NCBI GenBank assembly: GCA_034231615.1 | Contig: CM067306.1 | Location: 45,824,094-45,888,093 of the forward strand | Direction: 5' to 3' | DNA length: 64,000 nucleotides | From: Meghimatium bilineatum | Taxonomy: Eukaryota; Mollusca; Gastropoda; Stylommatophora; Philomycidae | Part shown: positions 50,501 to 63,437 of the stretch, one piece after another | How positions within the stretch are numbered: the stretch's first letter is position 1 | How the letters are laid out: each line of letters opens with the position of its first letter | Position numbers and translations under genes: made by a program | The notes under the pieces: model-generated | Told to the model about the DNA's origin: nothing | The model's input: only the letters and a program-made list of their open reading frames with translations | Database searches by the model: none

Positions 50501-52270
50501 ACTAGAATTGAGTATATTCTGGCCCATTACACATGATTTCGTTGTATTGCAGCTTCATACGTCAGAACACTGGCGTATACACAAGAATTGGGTGTATTGC
50601 AGTGTAGTACGCCAACTCTCGTTGTATTCTGGAATATTATACATTCATTGTAGTGAAGCTTATTACACTAGAATTGAGTGTATACTGGCCTATTGCACAT
50701 GATTTCGTTGTATTGCAGCTTAATACTTCAGAACACTGGCGTATACACAAGAATTGGGTGTACTGCAGTTTAAGTACACCAAAACTCGTTGCATTCTGGC
50801 AGATTACTCACTAATTTGGTGTACTGAAGCTTACTACACCACAACTCAGTGTTTGCTTGTCACAAATATGGTATGTTGTAGCTTACTTCGTTAGAACTGG
50901 CGTTACACACGAATTGAGTGTATTGCAGTTTAGTACGTAAGAACTCGTTGTATTCTGGCATATTACTCACAAATTCATTGTACTGAAGCTTACTACACTA
51001 GAATTGAATGTATTCTGGTCAATTACACATGATTTCGTTGTATTGCAGCTTAATACTTCAGAAACTGGTGTATTAAACACGAATTGGGAGTATTGCAGTT
51101 TAGTACGCCAAAACTCGTTGTATTCTGGCATATTAATCACAAATTCATTGTACTGAAGCTTACTACACTAGAATTGAGTGTATACTGGCCTATTGCACAT
51201 GATTTCGTTGTATTGCAGCTTAATACTTCAGAACACTGGCGTATTAAACACGAATTGGGAGTATTGCAGTTTACTACACCAACTCGTTGTATTGTGGCAT
51301 ATTACTCACTAATGTATGGTATACTGAAGATTACTACACCACAACACAGTTTGCTTGTCACAAATATGTATGTTGTAGCTTACTTCGTTAGAACTGGCGT
51401 TACACACGAATTGAGTGTATTGCAGTTTAGTACGTCAGAACTCGTTGTATTCTGGCATATTACTCACAAATTCATTGTACTGAAGCTTACTACACTAGAA
51501 TTGAGTATATTCTGGCCCATTACACATGATTTCGTTGTATTGCAGCTTCATACGTCAGAACACTGGCGTATACACACGAATTGGGTGTTCTGCAGTTTAG
51601 TACACCAAAACTCGTTGTATTCTGGCATATTAATCACAAATTCAATGTACTGAAGCTTACTATACTAGAATTGAGTGTATACTGGCCTATTGCACATGAT
51701 TTCGTTGTATTGCAGCTTAATACGTCAGAACACTGGCGTATTACACAAGAATTGGGTGTATTGCAGTGTAGTACGCCAAAACTCGTTGTATTCTGGAATA
51801 TTACTCACACATTCATTGTAGTGAAGGTTACTACACTAGAATTGAGTGTATACTGGCCTATTGCACATGATTTCGTTGTATTGCAGCTTAATACTTCAGA
51901 ACACTGTCGTATACACAAGAATTGGGTGTACTGCAGTTTAGTACGCCAAAACTTGTTGTATTCTGGAATATTACTCACAAATTCATTGCACTGAAGCTTA
52001 CTACACTAGAATTGAGTGTATAGAGGCCTATTGCACATGATTTCTTTGTAGTGCAGCTTAATACGTCAGATCACTGGCGTATCACACAGGAATTTGGTGT
52101 ATTCCAGTTTAGTACGGCAAACCTCGTTGTATTCTGGCATATTACTCACAAATTCATTGTACTGAAGCTTACTACACTAGAATTGAATGTATTCTGGTCA
52201 ATTACACATGATTTCGTTGTATTGCCTCTTAATACTTCAGAACACTGGCGTATTAAACACGAATTGGGAG
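47530..52270. repeat. Left copy of a 4.7-kb segmental duplication (shift 7,354-7,359 bp)
   Basis: Matches about 54,884-59,629. Private shared alleles: GGCATTTTACTC, CTGAATCTTAC, CGTTCTATTC, CACTGATTAAAC and ACGTATGAAAACG. Internal differences are whole-monomer size: the partner lacks 171 bp near 49,920-50,090 and has 171 bp extra near 57,950-58,130, so each copy lost one monomer at a different place. The last 20 bp enter the 220-codon-type block shared with 43 and 45 kb. Confidence 0.85.
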
Positions 52271-54013
52271 TATTGCAGTTTAGTACGTATGAACTCGTTG
52301 TATTCTGGCATATTAATCACATATTCATTGCACTGAAGCTTACTACACTAGAATTGAGTGTATACTGGCCTATTGCGCATGATTTCGTTGTATTGCAGCT
52401 TAATACGTCAGAAAACTGGCGCATCACATACGAATTGGGTGTATTCCAGTTTAGTACGCCTAAACTCGTTGTATTCTGGCATATTACTCACAAATTCATT
52501 GTAAAGCTTACTACACTAGAATTGAGTATATTCTGGCCCTTTATACATGATTTCGTTGTATTGCATCTTCATACGTCAGAACACTGGAGTATACACACAA
52601 ATTGGGTGTACTGCAGTTTAGTACACCAAAAATCGTTGTATTCTGGCATATTACTCACTAATTTGGTGTACTGAAGCTTACTACACCACAACTAAGTGTT
52701 TGCTTGTCACAAATATGGTATGTTGTAGCTTACTTCGTTAGAACTGGCGTTACACACGAATTGAGTGTATTGCAGTTTAGTACGTCAGAACTCGTTGTAT
52801 TCTGGCATATTACTCACAAATTCATTGTACTGAAGCTTACTACACTAGAATTGAGTGTATACTGGCCTATTGCACATGATTTCGTTGTGTTGCAGCTTAA
52901 TACTTCAGAACACTGTCGTATACACAAGAATTGGGTGTATTGCAGTTTAGTACGCCAAAACTTGTTGTATTCTGGAATATTACTCACAAATTCATTGCAC
53001 TGAAGCTTACTACACTAGAATTGAGTGTATAGAGGCCTATTGCACATGATTTCTTTGTATTGCAGCTTAATACGTCAGATCACTGGCGTATCACACAGGA
53101 ATTTGGTGTATTCCAGTTTAGTACGGCAAACCTCGTTGTATTCTGGCATATTACTCACAAATTCATTGTACTGAAGCTTACTACACTAGAATTGAGTATA
53201 TTCTGGCCCATTACACATGATTTCGTTGTATTGCAGCTTAATACGTCAGATCACTGGCGTATCACACAGGAATTTGGTATATTCCAGTTTAGTACGGCAA
53301 ACCTCGTTGTATTCTGGCATATTACTCACTAATTTGGTGTACTGAAGCTTACTACACCATAACTCAGTGTTTGCTTGTCACAAATATGGTATGTTGTAGC
53401 TTACGTCGTTAGAACTGGCGTTACACACGAATTGAGTGTATTGCAGTTTAGTATGTCAGAACTCGTTGTATTCTGGCATATTACTCACAAATTCATTTTA
53501 CTGAAGCTTACTAGACTAGAATTGAGTATATTCTGGCCCATTACACATGATTTCGTTGTATTGCAGCTTCATACGTCAGAACACTTGCGTATTACACACG
53601 AATTGGGTGTACTGCAGTTTAGTAAGCCAAAACTTGTTGTATTCTGGAATATTACTCACAAATTCATTGTACTGAAGCTTACTACACTAGAATTGAATGT
53701 ATTCTGGTCAATTACACATGATTTCGTTGTATTGCAGCTTAATACTTCAGAACACGTGTATTAAACACGAATTGGGAGTAGTGCAGTTTAGTACGCCAAA
53801 ACTCGTTGTATTCTGGCATATTAATCACAAATTCAATGCACTGAAGCTTACTACACTAGAATTGAGTGTATAGAGTCCTATTGCACATGATTTCTTTGTA
53901 TTGCAGCTTAATACGTCAGAACACTGGCGTATCACATAGGAATTTGGTGTATTCCAGTTTAGTACGGCAAACCTCGTTGTATTCTGGCATATTACTCACA
54001 AATTCATTGTACT
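52271..54013. repeat. Segment shared with 45.3-47.0 kb (shift 7,009 bp)
   Basis: Continues from the left 4.7-kb copy into monomers matching 45,262-47,004, including ACATATTCATTGC, CTGGCGCATCAC and CATTGTAAAGCTTAC. It ends where GTACTTAAGC replaces GTACTGAAGC at 54,014. Three or more copies of this block exist (also near 33, 36, 43 and 62 kb). Confidence 0.83.
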
Positions 54014-54883
54014 TAAGCTTACTACACTAGAATTGAGTATATTCTGGCCCATTACACATGATTTCGTTGTATTGCAGCTTCATACGTCAGAACACGCGTA
54101 TTACACACGAATTGGGTGTACTGCAGTTTAGTACGCCAAACCTTGTTGTATTCTGGAATATTACTCACAAATTCATTGTACTGAAGCTTACTACACTAGA
54201 ATTGAGTGTTTGCTTGTCACAAATATGGTATGTTGTAGCTTACTTCGTTAGAACTGGCATTACACACAAATTGAGTGTATTGCAGTTTAGTACGTCAAAC
54301 TCGTTGTATTCTGGCATTTTACTCACAAATTCATTGTACTGAATCTTACTACACTAGAATTGAGTGTATACTGGCCTATTGCACATGATTTCGTTGTATT
54401 TGCAGCTTAATACTTCAGAACACTGGCGTATTAAACACGAATTGGGAGTATTGCAGTTTAGTACGCCAAAACTCGTTGTATTCTGGCATATTAATCACAA
54501 ATTCATTGCACTGAAGCTTACTACACTAGAATTGAGTGTATACTGGCCTATTGCGCATGATTTCGTTGTGTTGCAGCTTAATACGTCAGAAAACTGGCGC
54601 ATCACATACGAATTGGGTGTATTGCAGTTTAGTATGCCTAAACTCGTTGTATTCTGGCATATTACTTACAAATTCATTGTACTGAAGCTTACTACACTAG
54701 AATTGAGTATATTCTGGCCCATTACACATGATTTCGTTGTATTGCAGCTTAATACGTCAGAACACTGGCGTATTACATACGAATTGGGTGTATTGCAGTT
54801 TAGTACACCAAAACTCGTTGTATTCTGGCATATTACTCACTAATTTGGTGTACTGAAGCTTACTACACCATAACTCAGTGTTT
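54014..54883. repeat. Connecting array with local expansion
   Basis: The first part follows 47,330-47,700 (shift about 6,682) with a small loss at GAACACGCGTATT near 54,093 and TATTTGCAGC (one extra T) near 54,400. From about 54,480 come about 670 extra bp (four monomers) relative to the 47-kb segment. These include ATTACTTACAAATTC and AGTATGCCTAAAC, seen nowhere else that I noticed. Ordinary monomers otherwise. Confidence 0.75.
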
Positions 54884-57800
54884 GCTTGTCACAAATATGG
54901 TATGTTGTAGCTTACTTCGTTAGAACTGGCATTACACACGAATTGAGTGTATTGCAGTTTAGTACGTCAGAACTCGTTGTATTCTGGCATTTTACTCACA
55001 AATTCATTGTACTGAATCTTACTACACTAGAATTGAGTGTATACTGGCCTATTGCACATGATTTCGTTGTATTGCAGCTTAATACTTCAGAACACTGGCG
55101 TATTAAACACGAATTGGGAGTATTGCAGTTTAGTACGCCAAAACTCGTTGTATTCTGGCATATTAATCACAAATTCATTGTACTGAAGCTTACTACACTA
55201 GAATTGAGTGTATACTGGCCTATTGCACATGATTTCGTTGTATTGCAGCTTAATACTTCAGAACACTGGCGTATTAAACACGAAGTAGGAGTATTGCAGT
55301 TTAGTACGCCAAACTCGTTCTATTCTAGGATATTACTAACAAATTGGGTGCACTGAAACTTACTACACCACAATTCAGTGTTAGCTGATCACAAATATGG
55401 TATCTTGTAGTTTACTTCGTCAGAACTGGCGTTACACACGAATTGTGTGTATTGCAGTTTAGTACGTATGAAAACGTTGTATTCTGGCATATTACTCACA
55501 AATTCATTGTACTGAAGCTTACTAGACTAGAATTGAGTGTATACTGGCCCATTACACATGATTTCGTTGTATTGCAGCTTAATACTTCAGAACACTGGCG
55601 TATTAAACACGAATTGGGAGTATTGCAGTTTACTACACCAACTCGTTGTATTGTGGCATATTACTCACTAATGTATGGTGTACTGAAGATTACTACACCA
55701 CAACACAGTTTGCTTGTCACAAATATGTATGTTGTAGCTTACTTCGTTAGAACTGGCGTTACACACGAATTGAGTGTATTGCAGTTTAGTACGTCAGAAC
55801 TCGTTGTATTCTGGCATTTTACTCACAAATTCATTGTACTGAAGCTTACTACACTAGAATTGAGTGTATAGAGGCCTATTGCACATGATTTCTTTGTATT
55901 GCAGCTTAATACGTCAGAACACTGGCGTATCACACAGGAATTTGGTGTATTCCAGTTTAGTACGGCAAACCTCGTTGTATTCTGGCATATTACTCACAAA
56001 TTCATTGTACTGAAAGCTTACTACACTAGAATTGAGTATATTCTGGCCCATTACACATGATTTCGTTGTATTGCAGCTTAATACGTCAGAACACTGGCGT
56101 ATTACACACGAATTGGGTGTATTGCAGTTTAGTACACCAAAACCCGTTGTATTCTGGCATATTACTCACTAATTTGGTGTACTGAAGCTTACTACAGCAT
56201 AACTCAGTGTTTGCTTGTCACATATATGGTATGTTGTAGCTTACTTCGTTAGAACTGGCATTACACACGAATTGAGTGTATTGCAGTTTAGTACGTCAGA
56301 ACTCGTTGTATTCTGGCATTTTACTCACAAATTCATTGTACTGAATCTTACTACACTAGAATTGAGTGTATACTGGCCTATTGCACATGATTTCGTTGTA
56401 TTGCAGCTTAATACTTCAGAACACTGGCGTATTAAACACGAATTGGGAGTATTGCAGTTTAGTACGCCAAAACTCGTTGTATTCTGGCATATTAATCACA
56501 AATTCATTGTACTGAAGCTTACTACACTAGAATTGAGTGTATACTGGCCTATTGCACATGATTTCGTTGTATTGCAGCTTAATACTTCAGAACACTGATT
56601 AAACACGAAGTAGGAGTATTGCAGTTTAGTACGCCAAACTCGTTCTATTCTAGGATATTACTAACAAATTGGGTGCACTGAAACTTACTACACCACAATT
56701 CAGTGTTAGCTGATCACAAATATGGTATCTTGTAGTTTACTTCGTCAGAACTGGCGTTACACACGAATTGGGTGTATTGCAGTTTAGTACGTATGAACTC
56801 GTTGTATTCTGGCATATTACTCACACATTCATTGTACTGAAGCTTACTAGACTAGAATTGAGTGTATACTGGCCCATTACACATGATTTCGTTGTATTGC
56901 AGCTTAATACTTCAGAACACTGGCGTATTAAACACGAATTGGGAGTATTGCAGTTTACTACACCAACTCGTTGTATTGTGGCATATTACTCACTAATGTA
57001 TGGTGTACTGAAGATTACTACACCACAACACAGTTTGCTTGTCACAAATATGTATGTTGTAGCTTACTTCGTTAGAACTGGCGTTACACACGAATTGAGT
57101 GTATTGCAGTTTAGTACGTCAGAACTCGTTGTATTCTGGCATATTACTCACAAATTCATTGTACTGAAGCTTACTACACTAGAATTGAGTATATTCTGGC
57201 CTATTACACATGATTTCGTTCTATTGCAGCTTCATACGTCAGAACACTGACGTATACACACGAATTGGGTGTTCTGCAGTTTAGTACGCCAAAACTCGTT
57301 GTATTCTGGAATATTACTCACACATTCATTGTAGTGAAGCTTACTACACTAGAATTGAGTGTATACTGGCCTATTGCACATGATTTCGTTGTATTGCAGC
57401 TTAATACTTCAGAACACTGTCGTATACACAAGAATTGGGTGTACTGCAGTTTAGTACGCCAAAACTTGTTGTATTCTGGAATATTACTCACAAATTCATT
57501 GCACTGAAGCTTACTACACTAGAATTGAGTGTATAGAGGCCTATTGCACATGATTTCTTTGTATTGCAGCTTAATACGTCAGAACACTGGCGTATCACAC
57601 AGGAATTTGGTGTATTCCAGTTTAGTACGGCAAACCTCGTTGTATTCTGGCATATTACTCACAAATTCATTGTACTGAAGCTTACTACACTAGAATTGAG
57701 TATATTCTGGCCCATTACACATGATTTCGTTGTATTGCAGCTTCATACGTCAGAACACTGGCGTATACACAAGAATTGGGTGTATTGCAGTGTAGTACGC

Positions 57801-59629
57801 CAACTCTCGTTGTATTCTGGAATATTATACATTCATTGTAGTGAAGCTTACTACACTAGAATTGAGTGTATACTGGCCTATTGCACATGATTTCGTTGTA
57901 TTGCAGCTTAATACTTCAGAACACTGGCGTATACACAAGAATTGGGTGTACTGCAGTTTAGTACGCCAAAACATGTTGTATTCTGGAATATTACTCACAA
58001 ATTCATTGTACTGAAGCTTACTACACTAGAATTGAGTGTATTCTGGCCTATTACACTTGATTTCGTTGTAGTGCAGCTTAAAACGTCAGAATACTTGCGT
58101 ATTACGCACGAATTGGGTGTATTGCAGTTTAAGTACACCAAAACTCGTTGCATTCTGGCAGATTACTCACTAATTTGGTGTACTGAAGCTTACTACACCA
58201 CAACTCAGTGTTTGCTTGTCACAAATATGGTATGTTGTAGCTTACTTCGTTAGAACTGGCGTTACACACGAATTGAGTGTATTGCAGTTTAGTACGTAAG
58301 AACTCGTTGTATTCTGGCATATTACTCACAAATTCATTGTACTGAAGCTTACTACACTAGAATTGAATGTATTCTGGTCAATTACACATGATTTCGTTGT
58401 ATTGCAGCTTAATACTTCAGAAACTGGTGTATTAAACACGAATTGGGAGTATTGCAGTTTAGTACGCCAAAACTCGTTGTATTCTGGCATATTAATCACA
58501 AATTCATTGTACTGAAGCTTACTACACTAGAATTGAGTGTATACTGGCCTATTGCACATGATTTCGTTGTATTGCAGCTTAATACTTCAGAACACTGGCG
58601 TATTAAACACGAATTGGGAGTATTGCAGTTTACTACACCAACTCGTTGTATTGTGGCATATTACTCACTAATGTATGGTGTACTGAAGATTACTACACCA
58701 CAACACAGTTTGCTTGTCACAAATATGTATGTTGTAGCTTACTTCGTTAGAATTGGCGTTACACACGAATTGAGTGTATTGCAGTTTAGTACGTCAGAAC
58801 TCGTTGTATTCTGGCATATTACTCACAAATTCATTGTACTGAAGCTTACTACACTAGAATTGAGTATATTCTGGCCCATTACACATGATTTCGTTGTATT
58901 GCAGCTTCATACGTCAGAACACTGGCGTATACACACGAATTGGGTGTTCTGCAGTTTAGTACACCAAAACTCGTTGTATTCTGGCATATTAATCACAAAT
59001 TCAATGTACTGAAGCTTACTATACTAGAATTGAGTGTATACTGGCCTATTGCACATGATTTCGTTGTATTGCAGCTTAATACGTCAGAACACTGGCGTAT
59101 TACACAAGAATTGGGTGTATTGCAGTGTAGTACGCCAAAACTCGTTGTATTCTGGAATATTACTCACACATTCATTGTAGTGAAGCTTACTACACTAGAA
59201 TTGAGTGTATACTGGCCTATTGCACATGATTTCGTTGTATTGCAGCTTAATACTTAAGAACACTGTCGTATACACAAGAATTGGGTGTACTGCAGTTTAG
59301 TACGCCAAAACTTGTTGTATTCTGGAATATTACTCACAAATTCATTGCACTGAAGCTTACTACACTAGAATTGAGTGTATAGAGGCCTATTGCACATGAT
59401 TTCTTTGTAGTGCAGCTTAATACGTCAGATCACTGGCGTATCACACAGGAATTTGGTGTATTCCAGTTTAGTACGGCAAACCTCGTTGTATTCTGGCATA
59501 TTACTCACAAATTCATTGTACTGAAGCTTACTACACTAGAATTGAATGTATTCTGGTCAATTACACATGATTTCGTTGTATTGCCTCTTAATACTTCAGA
59601 ACACTGGCGTATTAAACACGAATTGGGAG
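54884..59629. repeat. Right copy of the 4.7-kb segmental duplication
   Basis: Partner of 47,530-52,270. Differences noticed: AATTGTGTGTATTG near 55,443, TCACACATTCATTG near 56,824, AAAACATGTTG near 57,969, AGAATTGGCG near 58,750 and TACTTAAGAAC near 59,251, all private to this copy. It leaves the shared block where GGAGTAGTGCAG replaces GGAGTATTGCAG at about 59,630. Confidence 0.85.
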
Positions 59630-60429
59630 TAGTGCAGTTTAGTACGCCAAAACTCGTTGTATTCTGGCATATTAATCACAAATTCATTGCACTGAAGCTT
59701 ACTACACTAGAATTGAGTGTATAGAGTCCTATTGCACATGATTTCTTTGTATTGCAGCTTAATACGTCAGATCACTGGCGTATCACATAGGAATTTGGTG
59801 TATTCCAGTTTAGTACGGCAAACCTCGTTGTATTCTGGCATATTACTCACAAATTCATTGTACTGAAGCTTACTACACTAGAATTGAGTATATTCTGGCC
59901 CATTACACATGATTTCGTTGTATTGCAGCTTAATACTTCAGAACACTGGCGTATTAAACACGAAGTAGGAGTATTGCAGTTTAGTACTCCAAACTCGTTG
60001 TATTCTAGGATATTACTAACAAATTGGGTGCACTGAAACTTACTACACCACAATTCAGTGTTAGCTGATCACAAATATGGTATCTTGTAGTTTACTTCGT
60101 CAGAACTGGCGTTACACACGAATTGGGTGTATTGCAGTTTAGTACGTATGAACTCGTTGTATTCTGGCATATTACTCACAAATTCATTGTACTGAAGCTT
60201 ACTACACTAGAATTGAATGTATACTGGCCTATTGCACATGATTTCGTTGTATTGCAGCTTAATACTTCAGAACACTGGCGTATTAAACACGAAGTAGGAG
60301 TATTGCAGTTTGGTACGCCAAAACTCGTTGTATTCTAGGATATTACTAACAAATTGGGTGAACTGAAACTTACTACACCACAATTCAGTGTTAGCTGATC
60401 ACAAATATGGTATATTGTAGTTTACTTCG
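59630..60429. repeat. Segment shared with 26.5-27.3 kb (shift 33,129 bp)
   Basis: Carries the TAG-type, GAAGTAGGAG-type and GATCAC-type monomers in the same order as 26,501-27,300. It ends in a hybrid short monomer: TATTGTAGTTTACTTCG (GATCAC type) followed by TTAGAACTGGCG (CCSLL type). Confidence 0.83.
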
Positions 60430-63400
60430 TTAGAACTGGCGTTACACACGAATTGAGTGTATTGCAGTTTAGTACGTCAGAACTCGTTGTATTCTGGCAT
60501 ATTACTCACAAATTCATTGTACTGAAGCTTACTACACTAGAATTGAATGTATTCTGGTCAATTACACATGATTTCGTTGTATTGCAGCTTAATACTTCAG
60601 AAACTGGTGTATTAAACACGAATTGGGAGTATTGCAGTTTAGTACGCCAAAACTCGTTGTATTCTGGCATATTAATCACAAATTCATTGTACTGAAGCTT
60701 ACTACACTAGAATTGAGTGTATACTGGCCTATTGCACATGATTTCGTTGTATTGCAGCTTAATACTTCAGAACACTGGCGTATTAAACACGAATTGGGAG
60801 TATTGCAGTTTACTACACCAACTCGTTGTATTGTGGCATATTACTCACTAATGTATGGTGTACTGAAGATTACTACACCACAACACAGTTTGCTTGTCAC
60901 AAATATGTATGTTGTAGCTTACTTCGTTAGAACTGGCGTTACACACGAATTGAGTGTATTGCAGTTTAGTACGTCAGAACTCGTTGTATTCTGGCATATT
61001 ACTCACAAATTCATTGTACTGAAGCTTACTACACTAGAATTGAGTATATTCTGGCCCATTACACATGATTTCGTTGTATTGCAGCTTCATACGTCAGAAC
61101 ACTGGCGTATACACACGAATTGGGTGTTCTGCAGTTTAGTACACCAAAACTCGTTGTATTCTGGCATATTAATCACAAATTCAATGTACTGAAGCTTACT
61201 ATACTAGAATTGAGTGTATACTGGCCTATTGCACATGATTTCGTTGTATTGCAGCTTAATACGTCAGAAAACTGGCGTATTACACAAGAATTGGGTGTAT
61301 TGCAGTGTAGTACGCCAAAACTCGTTGTATTCTGGAATATTACTCACAAATTCATTGCACTGAAGCTTACTACACTAGAATTGAGTGTATAGAGGCCTAT
61401 TGCACATGATTTCTTTGTAGTGCAGCTTAATACGTCAGATCACTGATACACACAGGAATTTGGTGTATTCCAGTTTAGTACGGCAAACCTCGTTGTATTC
61501 TGGCATATTACTCACAAATTCATTGTACTGAAGCTTACTACACTAGAATTGAGTATATTCTGGCCCATTACACATGATTTCGTTGTATTGCAGCTTAATA
61601 CGTCAGATCACTGGCGTATCACACAGGAATTTGGTGTATTCCAGTTTAGTACGGCAAACCTCGTTGTATTCTGGCATATTACTCACAAATTCATTGTACT
61701 GAAGATTACTACACTAGAATTGAATGTATTCTGGTCAATTACACATGATTTCGTTGTATTGCCTCTTAATACTTCAGAACACTGGCGTATTAAACACGAA
61801 TTGGGAGTATTGCAGTTTAGTACGTATGAACTCGTTGTATTCTGGCATATTAATCACATATTCATTGCACTGAAGCTTACTACACTAGAATTGAGTGTAT
61901 ACTGGCCTATTGCGCATGATTTCGTTGTATTGCAGCTTAATACGTCAGAAAACTGGCGCATCACATACGAATTGGGTGTATTCCAGTTTAGTACGCCTAA
62001 ACTCGTTGTATTCTGGCATATTACTCACAAATTCATTGTAAAGCTTACTACACTAGAATTGAGTATATTCTGGCCCTTTATACATGATTTCGTTGTATTG
62101 CATCTTCATACGTCAGAACACTGGAGTATACACACAAATTGGGTGTACTGCAGTTTAGTACACCAAAAATCGTTGTATTCTGGCATATTACTCACTAATT
62201 TGGTGTACTGAAGCTTACTACACCACAACTAAGTGTTTGCTTGTCACAAATATGGTATGTTGTAGCTTACTTCGTTAGAACTGGCGTTACACACGAATTG
62301 AGTGTATTGCAGTTTAGTACGTCAGAACTCGTTGTATTCTGGCATATTACTCACAAATTCATTGTACTGAAGCTTACTACACTAGAATTGAGTGTATACT
62401 GGCCTATTGCACATGATTTCGTTGTATTGCAGCTTAATACTTCAGAACACTGTCGTATACACAAGAATTGGGTGTATTGCAGTTTAGTACGCCAAAACTT
62501 GTTGTATTCTGGAATATTACTCACAAATTCATTGCACTGAAGCTTACTACACTAGAATTGAGTGTATAGAGGCCTATTGCACATGATTTCTTTGTATTGC
62601 AGCTTAATACGTCAGATCACTGGCGTATCACACAGGAATTTGGTGTATTCCAGTTTAGTACGGCAAACCTCGTTGTATTCTGGCATATTACTCACAAATT
62701 CATTGTACTGAAGCTTACTACACTAGAATTGAGTATATTCTGGCCCATTACACATGATTTCGTTGTATTGCAGCTTAATACGTCAGATCACTGGCGTATA
62801 ACACAGGAATTTGGTATATTCCAGTTTAGTACGGCAAACCTCGTTGTATTCTGGCATATTACTCACTAATTTGGTGTACTGAAGCTTACTACACCATAAC
62901 TCAGTGTTTGCTTGTCACAAATATGGTATGTTGTAGCTTACGTCGTTAGAACTGGCGTTACACACGAATTGAGTGTATTGCAGTTTAGTATGTCAGAACT
63001 CGTTGTATTCTGGCATATTACTCACAAATTCATTTTACTGAAGCTTACTAGACTAGAATTGAGTATATTCTGGCCCATTACACATGATTTCGTTGTATTG
63101 CAGCTTCATACGTCAGAACACTTGCGTATTACACACGAATTGGGTGTACTGCAGTTTAGTAAGCCAAAACTTGTTGTATTCTGGAATATTACTCACAAAT
63201 TCATTGTACTGAAGCTTACTACACTAGAATTGAATGTATTCTGGTCAATTACACATGCTTTCGTTGTATTGCAGCTTAATACTTCAGAACACGTGTATTA
63301 AACACGAATTGGGAGTAGTGCAGTTTAGTACGCCAAAACTCGTTGTATTCTGGCATATTAATCACAAATTCAATGCACTGAAGCTTACTACACTAGAATT

Positions 63401-63437
63401 GAGTGTATAGAGTCCTATTGCACATGATTTCTTTGTA
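60430..63437. repeat. 3.0-kb duplication of 41,866-44,873 (shift 18,564 bp)
   Basis: Every variant from the short monomer at 60,430 through the TAG-type monomer at about 63,400 recurs in the 41.9-44.9-kb block. Differences noticed: CAGAAAACTGGCG near 61,268, GAAGATTACTACACTAG near 61,703, GTATAACACAGG near 62,809 and ACATGCTTTCG near 63,255. Confidence 0.87.
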
